37,476 nt of DNA from Prolixibacteraceae bacterium (GCA_019459525.1 JAIBEY010000064.1:1-37476); one strand, 5' to 3'; counted from the first letter of the stretch, positions 16,129 to 24,189 are shown. Translations and numbers: made by a program. The notes: generated by a model not told the origin, from the letters alone.

Positions 16129-18501
16129 TTACAGCATATTTCCGATTTTTATCCCGAAGTAAACAGTCCGGGGTTGAGTAGGGCCATACATGTAAGCGGG
16201 ATCGCGGTCGGCTCCACTGTCGAAATCAGATTGATAGGCATTGAAAATATTCTTGATTCCTCCCAGGAACTGAAGTTTAGCACCGTTTAGTTTCACGGTG
16301 TAAGTCAGTTTGGTGCCCCAGTCGAAGAATGTGTCGGATCGGTGCAGTTCTCCCAAATCGGGATCGGCCAACGGGCCAAAATAGGGAACCAGCATTTTAC
16401 CGGTATAGTTACCGGTTGCCGAAAGGCAAAAATCTTCCAGAAAGTCCCAGTCCAAAGCAAAAAATCCATAATTATCCGGAGTCCTGAAAAACCTGCGTTC
16501 GCCAAATTCCTGCGAATTGTCGTATTTCGAAGTTTGAACAGTGAAACCCGAAGTCAGCGAAAAATCGGCTGCCGGTTTTAGTTTTAGTTCGATGTTTACA
16601 CCCTGAACAGCAGCACCGTCTTCCGCATTTTTACGGGTATAAAGTACCGTCCCGTTTTCGTCGGGAGTACCAATTTCGTTTACAAACGGATGGTCGAGCC
16701 GCGTGTAAAAACCTTCAAGCAGCAAACCGGTGTGTACTTTACCAATCAGCTTGTTAAAATCGAGCGAAACCATTACCGAGTGGCTGCTTTCCTGCTTCAG
16801 GTTCGGATCGTTTACATTGATCACCTGACGCGAACCGGAAGTCTCGATATGCAAATCTTCGTCGAAAATCTGTGGAGCGCGGTAACCCTGTGAGTAGCTG
16901 GCCCGGGCCTGAAGCGATTCGGTTAGTTCCTGCATCAGGCTGATTCGCGGACTAAATACATTGCCGTTTTTTTTGTTGGCCAGCTTGGCGTAATCTTCTA
17001 TTTTGTATGTGTCGAATCGCCCGCCTGCAGTTATTTTGGTCTTGTTGAATTTCAACTCATACTGCGCAAAAATCCCGGTTGTAACGGTCGATTGATCGGA
17101 CACCAACGTGTTTTCGGTATGCGGTATGGAAACGATTTTACCATCGACGATCACTGCATTGTCGTAATCCGGATAACCCAGTTTCATGTCGGTAAGGAAG
17201 CCTCCGGTGTTTTCAATTCCGGCGATCAGGCTAGAATTACCCAGCGCAGCTTTGTACTGAACGCCCATGTTGTAGGTTTTATCTTTTGAATTTCCGTAGT
17301 CGCTCAACGAATGATTGGCTCCGTAATACGAATCGCGATTCAGAAATTGGCCTGAAGCATAAACCGAAAGCATATCGTATTCGCGCACAAACTGATCGTA
17401 AGTGAAAGCCACCGTTTTAATGTCGTGTTTCACTGCTTCGGCTACATCGCGTTCATGGAGCGGGTAGTCGTGCTTGTTACCACCATCGCGTTCTTCCCTG
17501 ATGTTGAAAAAGTCGATGGCCATTTTGCTGCGATGTCCGAACCGGTGAAAGAAACGCGTTCCCATCGTGATATTTTTCATCGGGGCTTGTTCCGAAAAAC
17601 CATCGTTGTTGGCATCGAACATTTTGCGTTCACGCGAAAACCCATAAACCGCAACACCAGTTTTTCGGTCATCTGAAACGAGCGAAGTATTAAAATTAAC
17701 CGAATAATCGGCTGCCGAACCTCCCGAATTATTCAGTCCAACGCCGGTTAAACCGGTATTGGCGCCGATTTCGTACGCATTGCTGACCGGATCTTTCAGG
17801 ATAATATTGATGGTTCCGGCAATGGCATTTCCACCAAAGAGGGCAGAACCGCCGCCGCGAACCACTTCTACGCGTTCAATCATGTTCGATGGAATCAGTT
17901 CCAATCCGTAAACACCTGCCAATCCGCTAAAAATGGGCCGACTATTAATCAGGATTTGTGAATAAGGGCCTTCCATGCCGTTCATACGAACCTGCGTAAA
18001 ACCACAGTTTTGGCAATTGTTTTCGAGGCGAAGTCCGGGGCAGAAATTCAACCCGTCGCCCAGTGTGGCCGATTGGGTGGTCATAAATAATTTGGGAGAT
18101 ATGGTGTTGACAATCATCGGGGCTTCGGTACGCTTTTGTTCACTTCTATCGGACGAAACAACTACTTCCGAAATGTTAAAAGCATCCTCCTCCAGATCGA
18201 ATTTAATTTCGTTGGTTTTTCCAAGTTCTACGACTACCGGTTTTTCCTGAGTTTTATAGCCCAGACTACTTGCCGATAAGATGTAACTTCCGGGAGGACA
18301 ATTGACGAGTTGGAAGTGCCCGGTCTCATCAGTTAAAGTACCAATAGTGGTTCCTTTCAGGCTAACATTGGCATAGGGTAAGTGGGCGCCATTATTGGTA
18401 ACATGCCCTACTATATTGGCATCGGTTTTAGCTTTTTGAGCAAAGCTAATGCTGGAAACTGACATGATTATTCCTGTCAGCATGATAACTATTTTGTTCA
18501 T
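16129..18501 (-). CDS. TonB-dependent outer-membrane receptor with carboxypeptidase-like N-terminal domain
   Basis: A 790-residue receptor: signal peptide ending ISFAQ, a CarboxypepD_reg-like domain (about 20-105: VGHVTNNGAHLPYANVSLKG), a plug (about 115-230, with VRMNGMEGPYSQILINSRPI and ERVEVVRGGGSALFGGNAIA), then a 22-strand barrel ending in the C-terminal aromatic-type strand PRTVYFGIKIG. The plug carries NNCQNCGFTQ, a CxxC motif. No SusD follows, so it belongs with small-ligand or metal receptors rather than glycan SusC. The start at 18501 (MNKIVIML) gives a standard signal peptide; an 11-residue extension is unlikely. The His-rich gene lies 101 nt upstream on the same strand. Confidence 0.92.
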   Translation of the reverse strand: MNKIVIMLTGIIMSVSSISFAQKAKTDANIVGHVTNNGAHLPYANVSLKGTTIGTLTDETGHFQLVNCPPGSYILSASSLGYKTQEKPVVVELGKTNEIKFDLEEDAFNISEVVVSSDRSEQKRTEAPMIVNTISPKLFMTTQSATLGDGLNFCPGLRLENNCQNCGFTQVRMNGMEGPYSQILINSRPIFSGLAGVYGLELIPSNMIERVEVVRGGGSALFGGNAIAGTINIILKDPVSNAYEIGANTGLTGVGLNNSGGSAADYSVNFNTSLVSDDRKTGVAVYGFSRERKMFDANNDGFSEQAPMKNITMGTRFFHRFGHRSKMAIDFFNIREERDGGNKHDYPLHERDVAEAVKHDIKTVAFTYDQFVREYDMLSVYASGQFLNRDSYYGANHSLSDYGNSKDKTYNMGVQYKAALGNSSLIAGIENTGGFLTDMKLGYPDYDNAVIVDGKIVSIPHTENTLVSDQSTVTTGIFAQYELKFNKTKITAGGRFDTYKIEDYAKLANKKNGNVFSPRISLMQELTESLQARASYSQGYRAPQIFDEDLHIETSGSRQVINVNDPNLKQESSHSVMVSLDFNKLIGKVHTGLLLEGFYTRLDHPFVNEIGTPDENGTVLYTRKNAEDGAAVQGVNIELKLKPAADFSLTSGFTVQTSKYDNSQEFGERRFFRTPDNYGFFALDWDFLEDFCLSATGNYTGKMLVPYFGPLADPDLGELHRSDTFFDWGTKLTYTVKLNGAKLQFLGGIKNIFNAYQSDFDSGADRDPAYMYGPTQPRTVYFGIKIGNML

Positions 18502-18602
18502 GATGTGATTTAAGGATAAACAAGGTTCTGCCATTCAGTCATTTAAAATGAATGTCAGCAACCGAAATGTTGATTTTGATTATTTTACGGGAATGTTTTG
18601 GC

Positions 18603-18968
18603 TTACAGAAATACAGGAGGGGCGCGTCCGTGAAGCTGCGAGAGATGAAATGAAGTATAATCTGAAGCAGGCCTGTGAAAGACAGGAGCCGATTGAATGT
18701 GTATAAAGCTAAAAAAACTCAATACTGCCGAAAGGAAAAGAAGGTCGAGGTTTTCGTAAAAGAAAAACGCTGCTTTGGTGTGATGATGTGTTTTAAACGG
18801 CTGTGAATCACCTGAACTCTCGCAAGGATGTGCATGAGTAACGATTGTTCCGTCATCCAAAATATGACTATGCAAAAAAATAGCCTTGTTGATGATCATT
18901 AAACCCATCAGGCCAATGATCAGATAAATAATCTGCTTTTTTGCTGTATGTTGAATGCTTAACATCAT
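18603..18968 (-). CDS. Small His-rich membrane protein ending in RAPPVFL
   Basis: A 121-residue protein with a hydrophobic segment at about 12-31 (IIYLIIGLMGLMIINKAIFL), a His/Cys-rich stretch (HSHILDDGTIVTHAHPCESS, then THHHT), a second hydrophobic segment at about 68-90, and a C-terminus RAPPVFL. I do not recognise a named family. The layout resembles the short metal-linked proteins (DUF2946-like) that end in RAPP and sit beside TonB receptors in proteobacteria. Its place directly upstream of a TonB receptor with a CxxC plug fits a copper, zinc or similar metal role; this is inference. The promoter and a palindrome lie just upstream. Two adjacent ATGs are possible starts. Confidence 0.75.
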   Translation of the reverse strand: MMLSIQHTAKKQIIYLIIGLMGLMIINKAIFLHSHILDDGTIVTHAHPCESSGDSQPFKTHHHTKAAFFFYENLDLLFLSAVLSFFSFIHIQSAPVFHRPASDYTSFHLSQLHGRAPPVFL

Positions 18969-18972
18969 GCAA

Positions 18973-18980
18973 CAAAGGTA
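18973..18980 (-). promoter_or_regulatory. Bacteroidota -7 element of the His-rich/TonB operon
   Basis: TACCTTTG on the minus strand, an exact TAnnTTTG, ends only 4 nt before the first ATG. Transcription starting about 4-7 nt downstream would give a leaderless or nearly leaderless mRNA. Confidence 0.6.
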
Positions 18981-19001
18981 GTCGGATTACCAGCTTTAGA
19001 A

Positions 19002-19019
19002 ATCCCCAAATATGGGGAT
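19002..19019. promoter_or_regulatory. Palindrome ATCCCCA-N4-TGGGGAT, candidate operator
   Basis: Perfect 7-bp arms at 19002-19008 and 19013-19019 with an AATA spacer. It lies 12 nt past the topB stop and about 20 nt upstream of the -7 box of the His-rich gene, where a -33 region would be. An operator for a dimeric regulator is my preferred reading; a weak terminator for topB is the alternative, but no T-run follows. Confidence 0.5.
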
Positions 19020-19031
19020 ATTGTAAAAACT

Positions 19032-21389
19032 TTACTTTTTAGTAAACTGAACCTGAAACTGATTGTCGAAACGAAAAAGTCCTGTCAGTTTTTCACCCGA
19101 GGTTTCGTCAGTACTGGTAAATGGGCGGGTTTGTCCTTTTAATACCAATTGTGCCATTTGGCTTTCGTTGATTTTTTTGCCCTGAAGTTCAAACGGAATG
19201 CGAAGTTTACAGCCTCCCTTGTAATTTGTGCAACCCCATGCAGTGTTGCCTTTTACGATTTCTCCAATCTTGCACGATGGGCAAATCAGCTTTTCCGGTT
19301 CTGCTTCTGAAAATGCGATTTTGAAATCTTCGGTTAGCTCCAAAAAACCGTCAGCCGAATCCTCATCCCGCTTGAACCCCTTTATCAGTGCGGTTTTTCC
19401 TTTTTCAGCCAGCCGTTTGATTTGCGCATCGGTAAGTTTCTTTCCCATAAATTCAAACGGAATAACAAAACGGCAACCGTCTTTCCAATCAGAGCAGCCC
19501 CATGCATTTTTGCCTTTCTTCAGGATTCCCTTTTTACAGGCGGGGCATGTTGTTTCGGTTGGTTCTGCCGGAGCTGCCTTTTCTTTTTTCTCCGGAACGG
19601 CCTGTTCTTCAGGTGCCATGGCGATGGCTTTCCCTTGTGACCGCTTCACCTGATTGACGACCTCGGTGACCATCTGCTTCATTTCATCCATAAAAAGAGT
19701 GACATCGTACTGCCCCAACTCAATCATCCGGAGTTTCTTTTCCCATTGGCCGGTAAGTTCGGCTGATTTGAGCAGTTCGTTTTCAATGGTGTCAATCAGG
19801 TCGATTCCGGTTTGGGTGGCAACCAGCCGTTTGCCCTCTTTCTTCACGTATTTTCTCCGGAAAAGTGTTTCGATGATGTTGGCACGCGTAGAAGGTCGGC
19901 CAATTCCATTGTCTTTCATCAGTTCGCGCAATTCTTCATCGTCCACACTTTTTCCGGCAGTTTCCATTGCGCGGAGCAAAGTTGCTTCATTCAGGTATTT
20001 GGGTGGTTGGGTAAATTTTTCGAGCAGCCCGGGTTCATGCGGGCCGTGCTCGCCGGTTACAAAAATCGGCAATATGTTTTCGTCGCTCTGAACCGGATTT
20101 TTTTCGTTCATGTAAACTGCGCGCCATCCGGGCGAAAGGATTTGTTTTCCGGTTGCTTTAAAGTCGTGCGAGCCGACCTTGGCTTCAACCGTGGTGTTGG
20201 CGACTTTACAATCAGGATAGAAAACCGAAATAAACCGTTTGGCCACCATGTCGAAAACCTGTCTTTCCGTCTGGTTTAAATCGGCACGGTACTGGCCGGT
20301 GGGAATAATGGCATGGTGATCGGTAATTTTTTTATCGTCGAAAACTTTGTTGGTTTTGCGTATTTTCTCCTGAAGCAGTGGTGCTGTCAGTGTTTCGTAG
20401 CCTTTCAGGTTTTTCAGGATGCCCGGAACTTTGGGGTAAATATCATCCGAAAGATAAGTGGTGTCCACGCGCGGATAGGTGGTCAGTTTCTTCTCGTACA
20501 GCGACTGAATGGTTCGCAACGTATCTTCGGCACCCATGTTGAATTTCCGGTTACAATCCACCTGTAAGGATGTCAAATCGAACAGGCGTAAAGGTGCTTC
20601 AGTACTGTTTTTAGTTTCAATTTTGCCAATGACCAGCTCGAAACGACTGATTTCTTCCAATACCTGTGCTGCATCTTCACGGTTTTGGAAACGTCCGGAA
20701 GCCGCCGAAAAAGTGGCTTCGCGGTAGATGGTTTTGATTTCGAAATACGGTTCAGGCTTAAAGGCATCGATTTCTTTTTGCCGGTTGACGATGATCGCGA
20801 GGGTAGGGGTTTGCACGCGCCCGATCGACAAAACCTGCCTGTTTCGTCCATATTTCAGGGTGTACAGGCGAGTGGCATTCATTCCCAGCAGCCAGTCTCC
20901 AATGGCACGGGCGCTTCCGGCAGCATAGAGGTTATCAAACTTTCCTCCAGGCTGTAAATGAGAAAAACCTTCGCGGATGGCTTCTTCGGTAAGAGATGAA
21001 ATCCATAAACGTTTTACCGGGGCTGTGCATTTGGCTTTCGACATCACCCAACGCTGAATCAATTCCCCTTCCTGGCCAGCATCACCACAGTTTATAACCT
21101 CTTCGGCAGCCTGCATCAGTTTTTCGATGGTGGCAAACTGTTTTTTTACACCGTCATCCTCAATGAGTTTGATGCCAAATTTGGCCGGAATCATAGGCAA
21201 ATGGTGGATATTCCAGAATTTCCAGTTTTCGGTATAGTCGTTGGGCTCTTTAAGGGTACACAAATGCCCGAACGTCCAGGTTACCTGATACCCGTTTCCT
21301 TCAAAATAGCCATCGCGACGGACGTTGGCGCCCAGAATCTGCGCCAGTTCTTTTGCTACACTGGGCTTTTCGGCAATACAAACTTTCAT
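19032..21389 (-). CDS. topB: DNA topoisomerase III (type IA)
   Basis: A 785-residue type IA topoisomerase. The Toprim domain has KVCIAEKPSVA with catalytic Glu7 and NCGDAGQEGELIQRW. The active-site Tyr is Y305 in KLTTYPRVDTTYL, followed by the family motif NGIGRPSTRANIIETL. At the C-terminus are two zinc-ribbon-like repeats, TCPACKKGILKKGKNAWGCS and ICPSCKIGEIVKGNTAWGCT, each followed by an IPFEF/IPFEL...GKK segment (topoisomerase C-terminal repeat). It relaxes and decatenates DNA. The adjacent genes give no sign of an integrative element, so this appears to be the resident copy. Confidence 0.95.
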   Translation of the reverse strand: MKVCIAEKPSVAKELAQILGANVRRDGYFEGNGYQVTWTFGHLCTLKEPNDYTENWKFWNIHHLPMIPAKFGIKLIEDDGVKKQFATIEKLMQAAEEVINCGDAGQEGELIQRWVMSKAKCTAPVKRLWISSLTEEAIREGFSHLQPGGKFDNLYAAGSARAIGDWLLGMNATRLYTLKYGRNRQVLSIGRVQTPTLAIIVNRQKEIDAFKPEPYFEIKTIYREATFSAASGRFQNREDAAQVLEEISRFELVIGKIETKNSTEAPLRLFDLTSLQVDCNRKFNMGAEDTLRTIQSLYEKKLTTYPRVDTTYLSDDIYPKVPGILKNLKGYETLTAPLLQEKIRKTNKVFDDKKITDHHAIIPTGQYRADLNQTERQVFDMVAKRFISVFYPDCKVANTTVEAKVGSHDFKATGKQILSPGWRAVYMNEKNPVQSDENILPIFVTGEHGPHEPGLLEKFTQPPKYLNEATLLRAMETAGKSVDDEELRELMKDNGIGRPSTRANIIETLFRRKYVKKEGKRLVATQTGIDLIDTIENELLKSAELTGQWEKKLRMIELGQYDVTLFMDEMKQMVTEVVNQVKRSQGKAIAMAPEEQAVPEKKEKAAPAEPTETTCPACKKGILKKGKNAWGCSDWKDGCRFVIPFEFMGKKLTDAQIKRLAEKGKTALIKGFKRDEDSADGFLELTEDFKIAFSEAEPEKLICPSCKIGEIVKGNTAWGCTNYKGGCKLRIPFELQGKKINESQMAQLVLKGQTRPFTSTDETSGEKLTGLFRFDNQFQVQFTKK

Positions 21390-21526
21390 GAAGTCAGTTC
21401 AAAGTTCCAAGTTTCAGGTTCCAGGTCAGGTCCCAAAATTGGATATTGGTTATTGAATATTGGGTGTTGGATATTTTTGATTGTTTACCACAAGTTGACT
21501 CTGAGTTAACTCGTGAATACAGTTTG
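21390..21526. repeat. Degenerate short-repeat intergenic region
   Basis: The stretch 21398-21480 is made of decaying short repeats (GTTCCAAGTTTCAGGTTCCAGGT, then TTGGATATTGGTTATTGAATATTGG-like units). This is low-complexity filler of a sort often seen between Bacteroidota genes. No RNA gene is recognised. Confidence 0.5.
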
Positions 21527-22018
21527 TTATTTCTTCAATTTTATGGGTATCCAGATTTCTTCTTCCGAAGCGGGATCGTCTCCTTTGTATTTTTCTCCCA
21601 TCACTTCGAAATGTGCCCGCTGATCCAGTAGATATCCGGATTGAGGCAACCATGTTCCAAAAATATACTGGAAAAACGAAGCAGAGTTGTTTGCTGCTCC
21701 CTGGTAAATAAATACGGCGTAAAGCCCTTCAGTTAAGGTGAATGCTTCCATTCCGGCAGGAACTGTGTCAAATTCAGAGACTTCAATCGCGGCCCACTTT
21801 TCGAATTCTGTAGTTGGGTTAAAATCATTAAAATCAAGATTTTGATCGTAAACTTCAATTGAAAATAAATCAGCGTTCTTTTTATTCCTGATTTCTTTTC
21901 GACCAGGCATAAACGATTGCCAAAGTTCAGCAGTGAGGTTGGCCGATAATGACATCCGGATTCGTTTGCCGACTAGTTTTTTTTCTGAAATTGTTATGAA
22001 TCGTGGTTCCATTGTCAT
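21527..22018 (-). CDS. GyrI-like small-molecule-binding domain protein
   Basis: A 163-residue single-domain protein of the GyrI-like/AraC effector-binding fold (SHS2 type). Recognisable points are ITISEKKLVGKRIRMSL at the N-terminus, WAAIEVSEFDTVPAGMEAFTL, YAVFIYQGAA, FQYIFGTWLPQSGYLLDQRAHFEV, and EEEIWIPIKLKK at the end. Stand-alone members bind hydrophobic small molecules or modulate partners; the ligand is not deducible. Starts at 22018 or 22012 are both possible. It is downstream of cvfB on the same strand, with a terminator-like hairpin ending 5 nt before its start. Confidence 0.85.
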   Translation of the reverse strand: MTMEPRFITISEKKLVGKRIRMSLSANLTAELWQSFMPGRKEIRNKKNADLFSIEVYDQNLDFNDFNPTTEFEKWAAIEVSEFDTVPAGMEAFTLTEGLYAVFIYQGAANNSASFFQYIFGTWLPQSGYLLDQRAHFEVMGEKYKGDDPASEEEIWIPIKLKK

Positions 22019-22023
22019 TTTAT

Positions 22024-22060
22024 CAAAAAAATCATCGGGTGAATAAGAATCCTCCGATGA
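22024..22060 (-). terminator. Terminator-like hairpin between cvfB and the GyrI-like gene
   Basis: CCGATGA/TCATCGG arms (plus-strand 22054-22060 and 22032-22038) with a 15-nt loop and, on the minus strand, seven T's immediately after (22024-22031). It looks like an intrinsic terminator or attenuator placed right before the next start codon. Confidence 0.7.
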
Positions 22061-22078
22061 GTAGCGAATCTTATATTT

Positions 22079-22918
22079 TTATTCGGAAACAAGCAACCTG
22101 ATTCCGTTTTCTTCCAGTGTAATCATTCGTTTTTTGTAGAGTGCGCCGATTGCAGCTTTGAAGTTTTTCTTGCTGAATTTGAATGTTTTATAAATTTCTT
22201 CCGGAGTGCTTTTATCAGTTAAAGGAAGGAATCCTTTGGCCTTTTCGAGTTCCGAAATAATTTTATTGGCAAACGAACTGATTTTTTCGTACCCGGCTTT
22301 TTGCAGACAAAGGTCAATTTTGCCGTCGGTTCGGATTTTTTTGATGTATCCCTGCACTTTATCGCCCGGATTAAGTGGTTGAAAAACCTCGTTTTTGAAG
22401 ATCACTCCGAGATGGCTGTTGTCTATAATGGCGTTGTAGCCCAAATCGGTTTCATTCACAATAATAAGGTCAACTTCCTCGTCAATGTCATAGTCAACCG
22501 GGATATTATCGAGGTAATGTTCAATTTTTGATGAGGCGGCAATACGTTTGGTGTTGGTATCTACATACACATAAACCAGGTATTTCCGGCCTTGTTCCAT
22601 AGGCTGGCGCTGCTCGCGGAACGGAACAAACAGGTCTTTAGGCAATCCCCAGTTGAGGAATGCGCCAACCGGAGTTACCGAAACTACTTCGAGCAAGGCA
22701 AATTCTTCGACCATGGCCAGCGGTTTCTCCGTAGTGGCCACCAAACGGTCTTCCGAATCGAGGTAAATGAACGCATCCAGATGATCACCGGGCATCGTTC
22801 CTTCCGGAACATAGCGTTTGGGCATCAGGATTTCGCCCAGATCGCCTCCATCGAGGTAAATACCAAAGTCAACTTCTTTAACTACCTCTAAATGATTTAT
22901 TTTTCCTATTTCAGTCAT
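22079..22918 (-). CDS. cvfB: CvfB/YitL-like S1-domain RNA-binding protein
   Basis: A 279-residue cytoplasmic protein with three tandem S1-like OB domains (about 5-65, 68-140 and 150-212; the second has VVSVTPVGAFLNWGLPKDLFVP and the third has KKIRTDGKIDLCLQ). It ends in a winged-helix domain (about 225-279: TPEEIYKTFKFSKKNFKAAI). This is the CvfB family order. CvfB in Staphylococcus binds RNA and affects virulence gene expression; the Bacteroidota role is not known to me. The gene is 22 nt downstream of the winged-helix-like gene, so it probably belongs to the operon starting at the LutA-type gene. Confidence 0.9.
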   Translation of the reverse strand: MTEIGKINHLEVVKEVDFGIYLDGGDLGEILMPKRYVPEGTMPGDHLDAFIYLDSEDRLVATTEKPLAMVEEFALLEVVSVTPVGAFLNWGLPKDLFVPFREQRQPMEQGRKYLVYVYVDTNTKRIAASSKIEHYLDNIPVDYDIDEEVDLIIVNETDLGYNAIIDNSHLGVIFKNEVFQPLNPGDKVQGYIKKIRTDGKIDLCLQKAGYEKISSFANKIISELEKAKGFLPLTDKSTPEEIYKTFKFSKKNFKAAIGALYKKRMITLEENGIRLLVSE

Positions 22919-22940
22919 AATCGAGTTCCAAGTTTAATGT

Positions 22941-23300
22941 TTAAAGTTTCGGGCAAACCATTTTATTTGGAGTGTCATGTTGAACTTGTCTCAGCGTCTC
23001 AAATTGTATTTCCAAGTTCAGTAAGATCTTCTGTAGGAACTTTGTATTTTGAGATGCATTTTCATACACGAGTTTCCCTTCGGAAGTTAATAAATACATT
23101 TTTGCATGCTTAACTACGAGTCCTTGTTTACTTAACCACGAAAATGATATTTGCAATTCTTTTTGAGTTGGAACAGCATGATTGATGCCGTCAGCAACAT
23201 TAGAAATTCCAAAAATACTTGCTGGTTCAGTTTGTGAAGCAAGGGCTGTTGCTAAAAATATCCATGCAAAAGTGTGCTCTTGTTTAATAAGATTATCCAT
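22941..23300 (-). CDS. Small winged-helix-like protein of unknown function
   Basis: A 119-residue protein with no family I can name. The segment INHAVPTQKELQISFSWLSK, then QGLVVKHAKMYLLTSEGKLV, has the helix-turn-helix followed by the GLI...YLLT.EG wing pattern of winged-helix domains. The last 20 or so residues (about LRQVQHDTPNKMVCPKL) are encoded by a dispersed intergenic repeat, so the ancestral C-terminus was probably shorter. The ATG at 23300 is chosen over a TTG three codons upstream. The gene is 13 nt after the LutA-type gene and 22 nt before cvfB, so cotranscription is likely. Confidence 0.65.
   Translation of the reverse strand: MDNLIKQEHTFAWIFLATALASQTEPASIFGISNVADGINHAVPTQKELQISFSWLSKQGLVVKHAKMYLLTSEGKLVYENASQNTKFLQKILLNLEIQFETLRQVQHDTPNKMVCPKL
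22972..22995. repeat. Dispersed REP-like repeat, copy 1
   Basis: GTGTCATGTTGAACTTGTCTCAGC shares the core TGAACTTGTyTCAGC with 29632-29646. The consensus CTGAACTTGTTTCAG is an imperfect palindrome, often seen intergenically in Bacteroidota. Here it forms the 3' end of the 22941-23300 gene. Confidence 0.6.
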
Positions 23301-23313
23301 AATCTTCAATCAT

Positions 23314-24042
23314 TTATCCTTCCCAACCCGCTGCCAGAATGTCGGCAATGTGGATTGGTTTGATCGGTAAATTATTTTTCAGAATGTATCCTTCCAGGTT
23401 CATAATACACGATGATTCGGTTGAAATGATGTATTCGGCTCCGGTTTTCAGGGCATTTTCCACTTTCTGTTCGGTCATCGCCGATGAAATAGCGGTAAAT
23501 TTAGCCGAAAAAGTTCCTCCAAATCCGCAGCAGGTTTCGGTATCTTCCATTTCAACCAGTTCCAGTCCTTTTACTTTCGAGAGCAAAATGCGCGGTTCTT
23601 TACGGATTCCGTATTCGCGCAGCGCCGTGCAGGCATCGTGGTAACACACCTTGTGCGGAAATTCAGCTCCAAAATCGGTAAAATTCAAATGATTGACCAG
23701 ATAATCCGTCAGCTCAAAAATATTTCGGTTGAGTCGCTGGTAATCTTCAAAACCAGCCTGACCCGTTTTAAACAGGTCGGGATAATAGTTTTTAATGAAG
23801 CCGGTACACGAAGCCGACGGACTAACAATGTGCCGGTCGTTCGGGAAATCGAGGATGAATTTTTTAGCCAGCGTTTTGGTTTCGTCCCAGTAGCCACTGT
23901 TGAAAGCAGGTTGCCCGCAGCAGGTTTGCTCCGGATTGTAGTTCACTACCAGCCCGGCTTTCCGGAGCAATTTTACGGTATTAAAAGCCGTATCAGGATA
24001 AATCTGATCGATAAAACAGGGTATAAAAAGATCAACCGTCAT
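23314..24042 (-). CDS. lutA: LutA-type (Fe-S)-binding oxidoreductase subunit (CCG domain)
   Basis: A 242-residue protein with two cysteine-rich CCG domains: C9 then EQTCCGQPAFNSG (C41, C42), and CYHDACTAL then DTETCCGFGGTFSAKF followed by SSCIMNLEG. This matches LutA/GlpC-like proteins, which carry iron-sulfur or related redox centres and act with LutB and LutC in lactate oxidation. No lutB or lutC is present in the window; the downstream genes on this strand are the winged-helix-like gene and cvfB. Start MTVDLFIPC at 24042 fits the family; the longer frame runs into the tRNA. A TTTG-N19-TAACTTGA promoter-like match lies in the gap between the tRNA terminator and this start. Confidence 0.85.
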   Translation of the reverse strand: MTVDLFIPCFIDQIYPDTAFNTVKLLRKAGLVVNYNPEQTCCGQPAFNSGYWDETKTLAKKFILDFPNDRHIVSPSASCTGFIKNYYPDLFKTGQAGFEDYQRLNRNIFELTDYLVNHLNFTDFGAEFPHKVCYHDACTALREYGIRKEPRILLSKVKGLELVEMEDTETCCGFGGTFSAKFTAISSAMTEQKVENALKTGAEYIISTESSCIMNLEGYILKNNLPIKPIHIADILAAGWEG

Positions 24043-24087
24043 TTCTTTTGAATTTGGGTTCAAGTTACCAAAGACTTTTCTTAAAAC

Positions 24088-24115
24088 AAAAAAAGCTGCC
24101 CGAAAGAGCAGCTTT
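24088..24115 (-). terminator. Intrinsic terminator of tRNA-Trp
   Basis: AAAGCTGC (24092-24099) pairs with GCAGCTTT (24108-24115); on the minus strand the stem is followed by a long T-run. It begins 1-2 nt after the tRNA 3' end. Confidence 0.85.
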
Positions 24116-24116
24116 G

Positions 24117-24189
24117 CACGGGAGGAGCGACTCGAACGCCCGACACCTGGTTTTGGAGACCAGTGCTCTACCAACTGAGCTACACCCGT
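24117..24189 (-). tRNA. tRNA-Trp (anticodon CCA)
   Basis: On the minus strand the 73-nt sequence starts ACGGGTG-TAGCTCAGTTGG and has the anticodon arm CTGGT-CTCCAAA-ACCAG with CCA as anticodon. The T arm is GGGCG-TTCGAGT-CGCTC and the 3' end is CTCCCGT-G. The acceptor stem has one U-U mismatch at pair 6. The 3' CCA is not encoded. It has its own promoter and terminator. Confidence 0.95.

Noticed and set aside
19032-21389. TopB as a mark of an integrative conjugative element
   Set aside because: No tra, mob, integrase or relaxase gene is nearby; the gene fits a resident chromosomal topoisomerase.
21398-21480. Short repeated units that could suggest a CRISPR or VNTR
   Set aside because: Units are degenerate, very short and without spacers of even length; they look like low-complexity intergenic filler.
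24043-24174. 44-codon N-terminal extension of the LutA-type gene
   Set aside because: It would be translated through the tRNA-Trp gene and its terminator.
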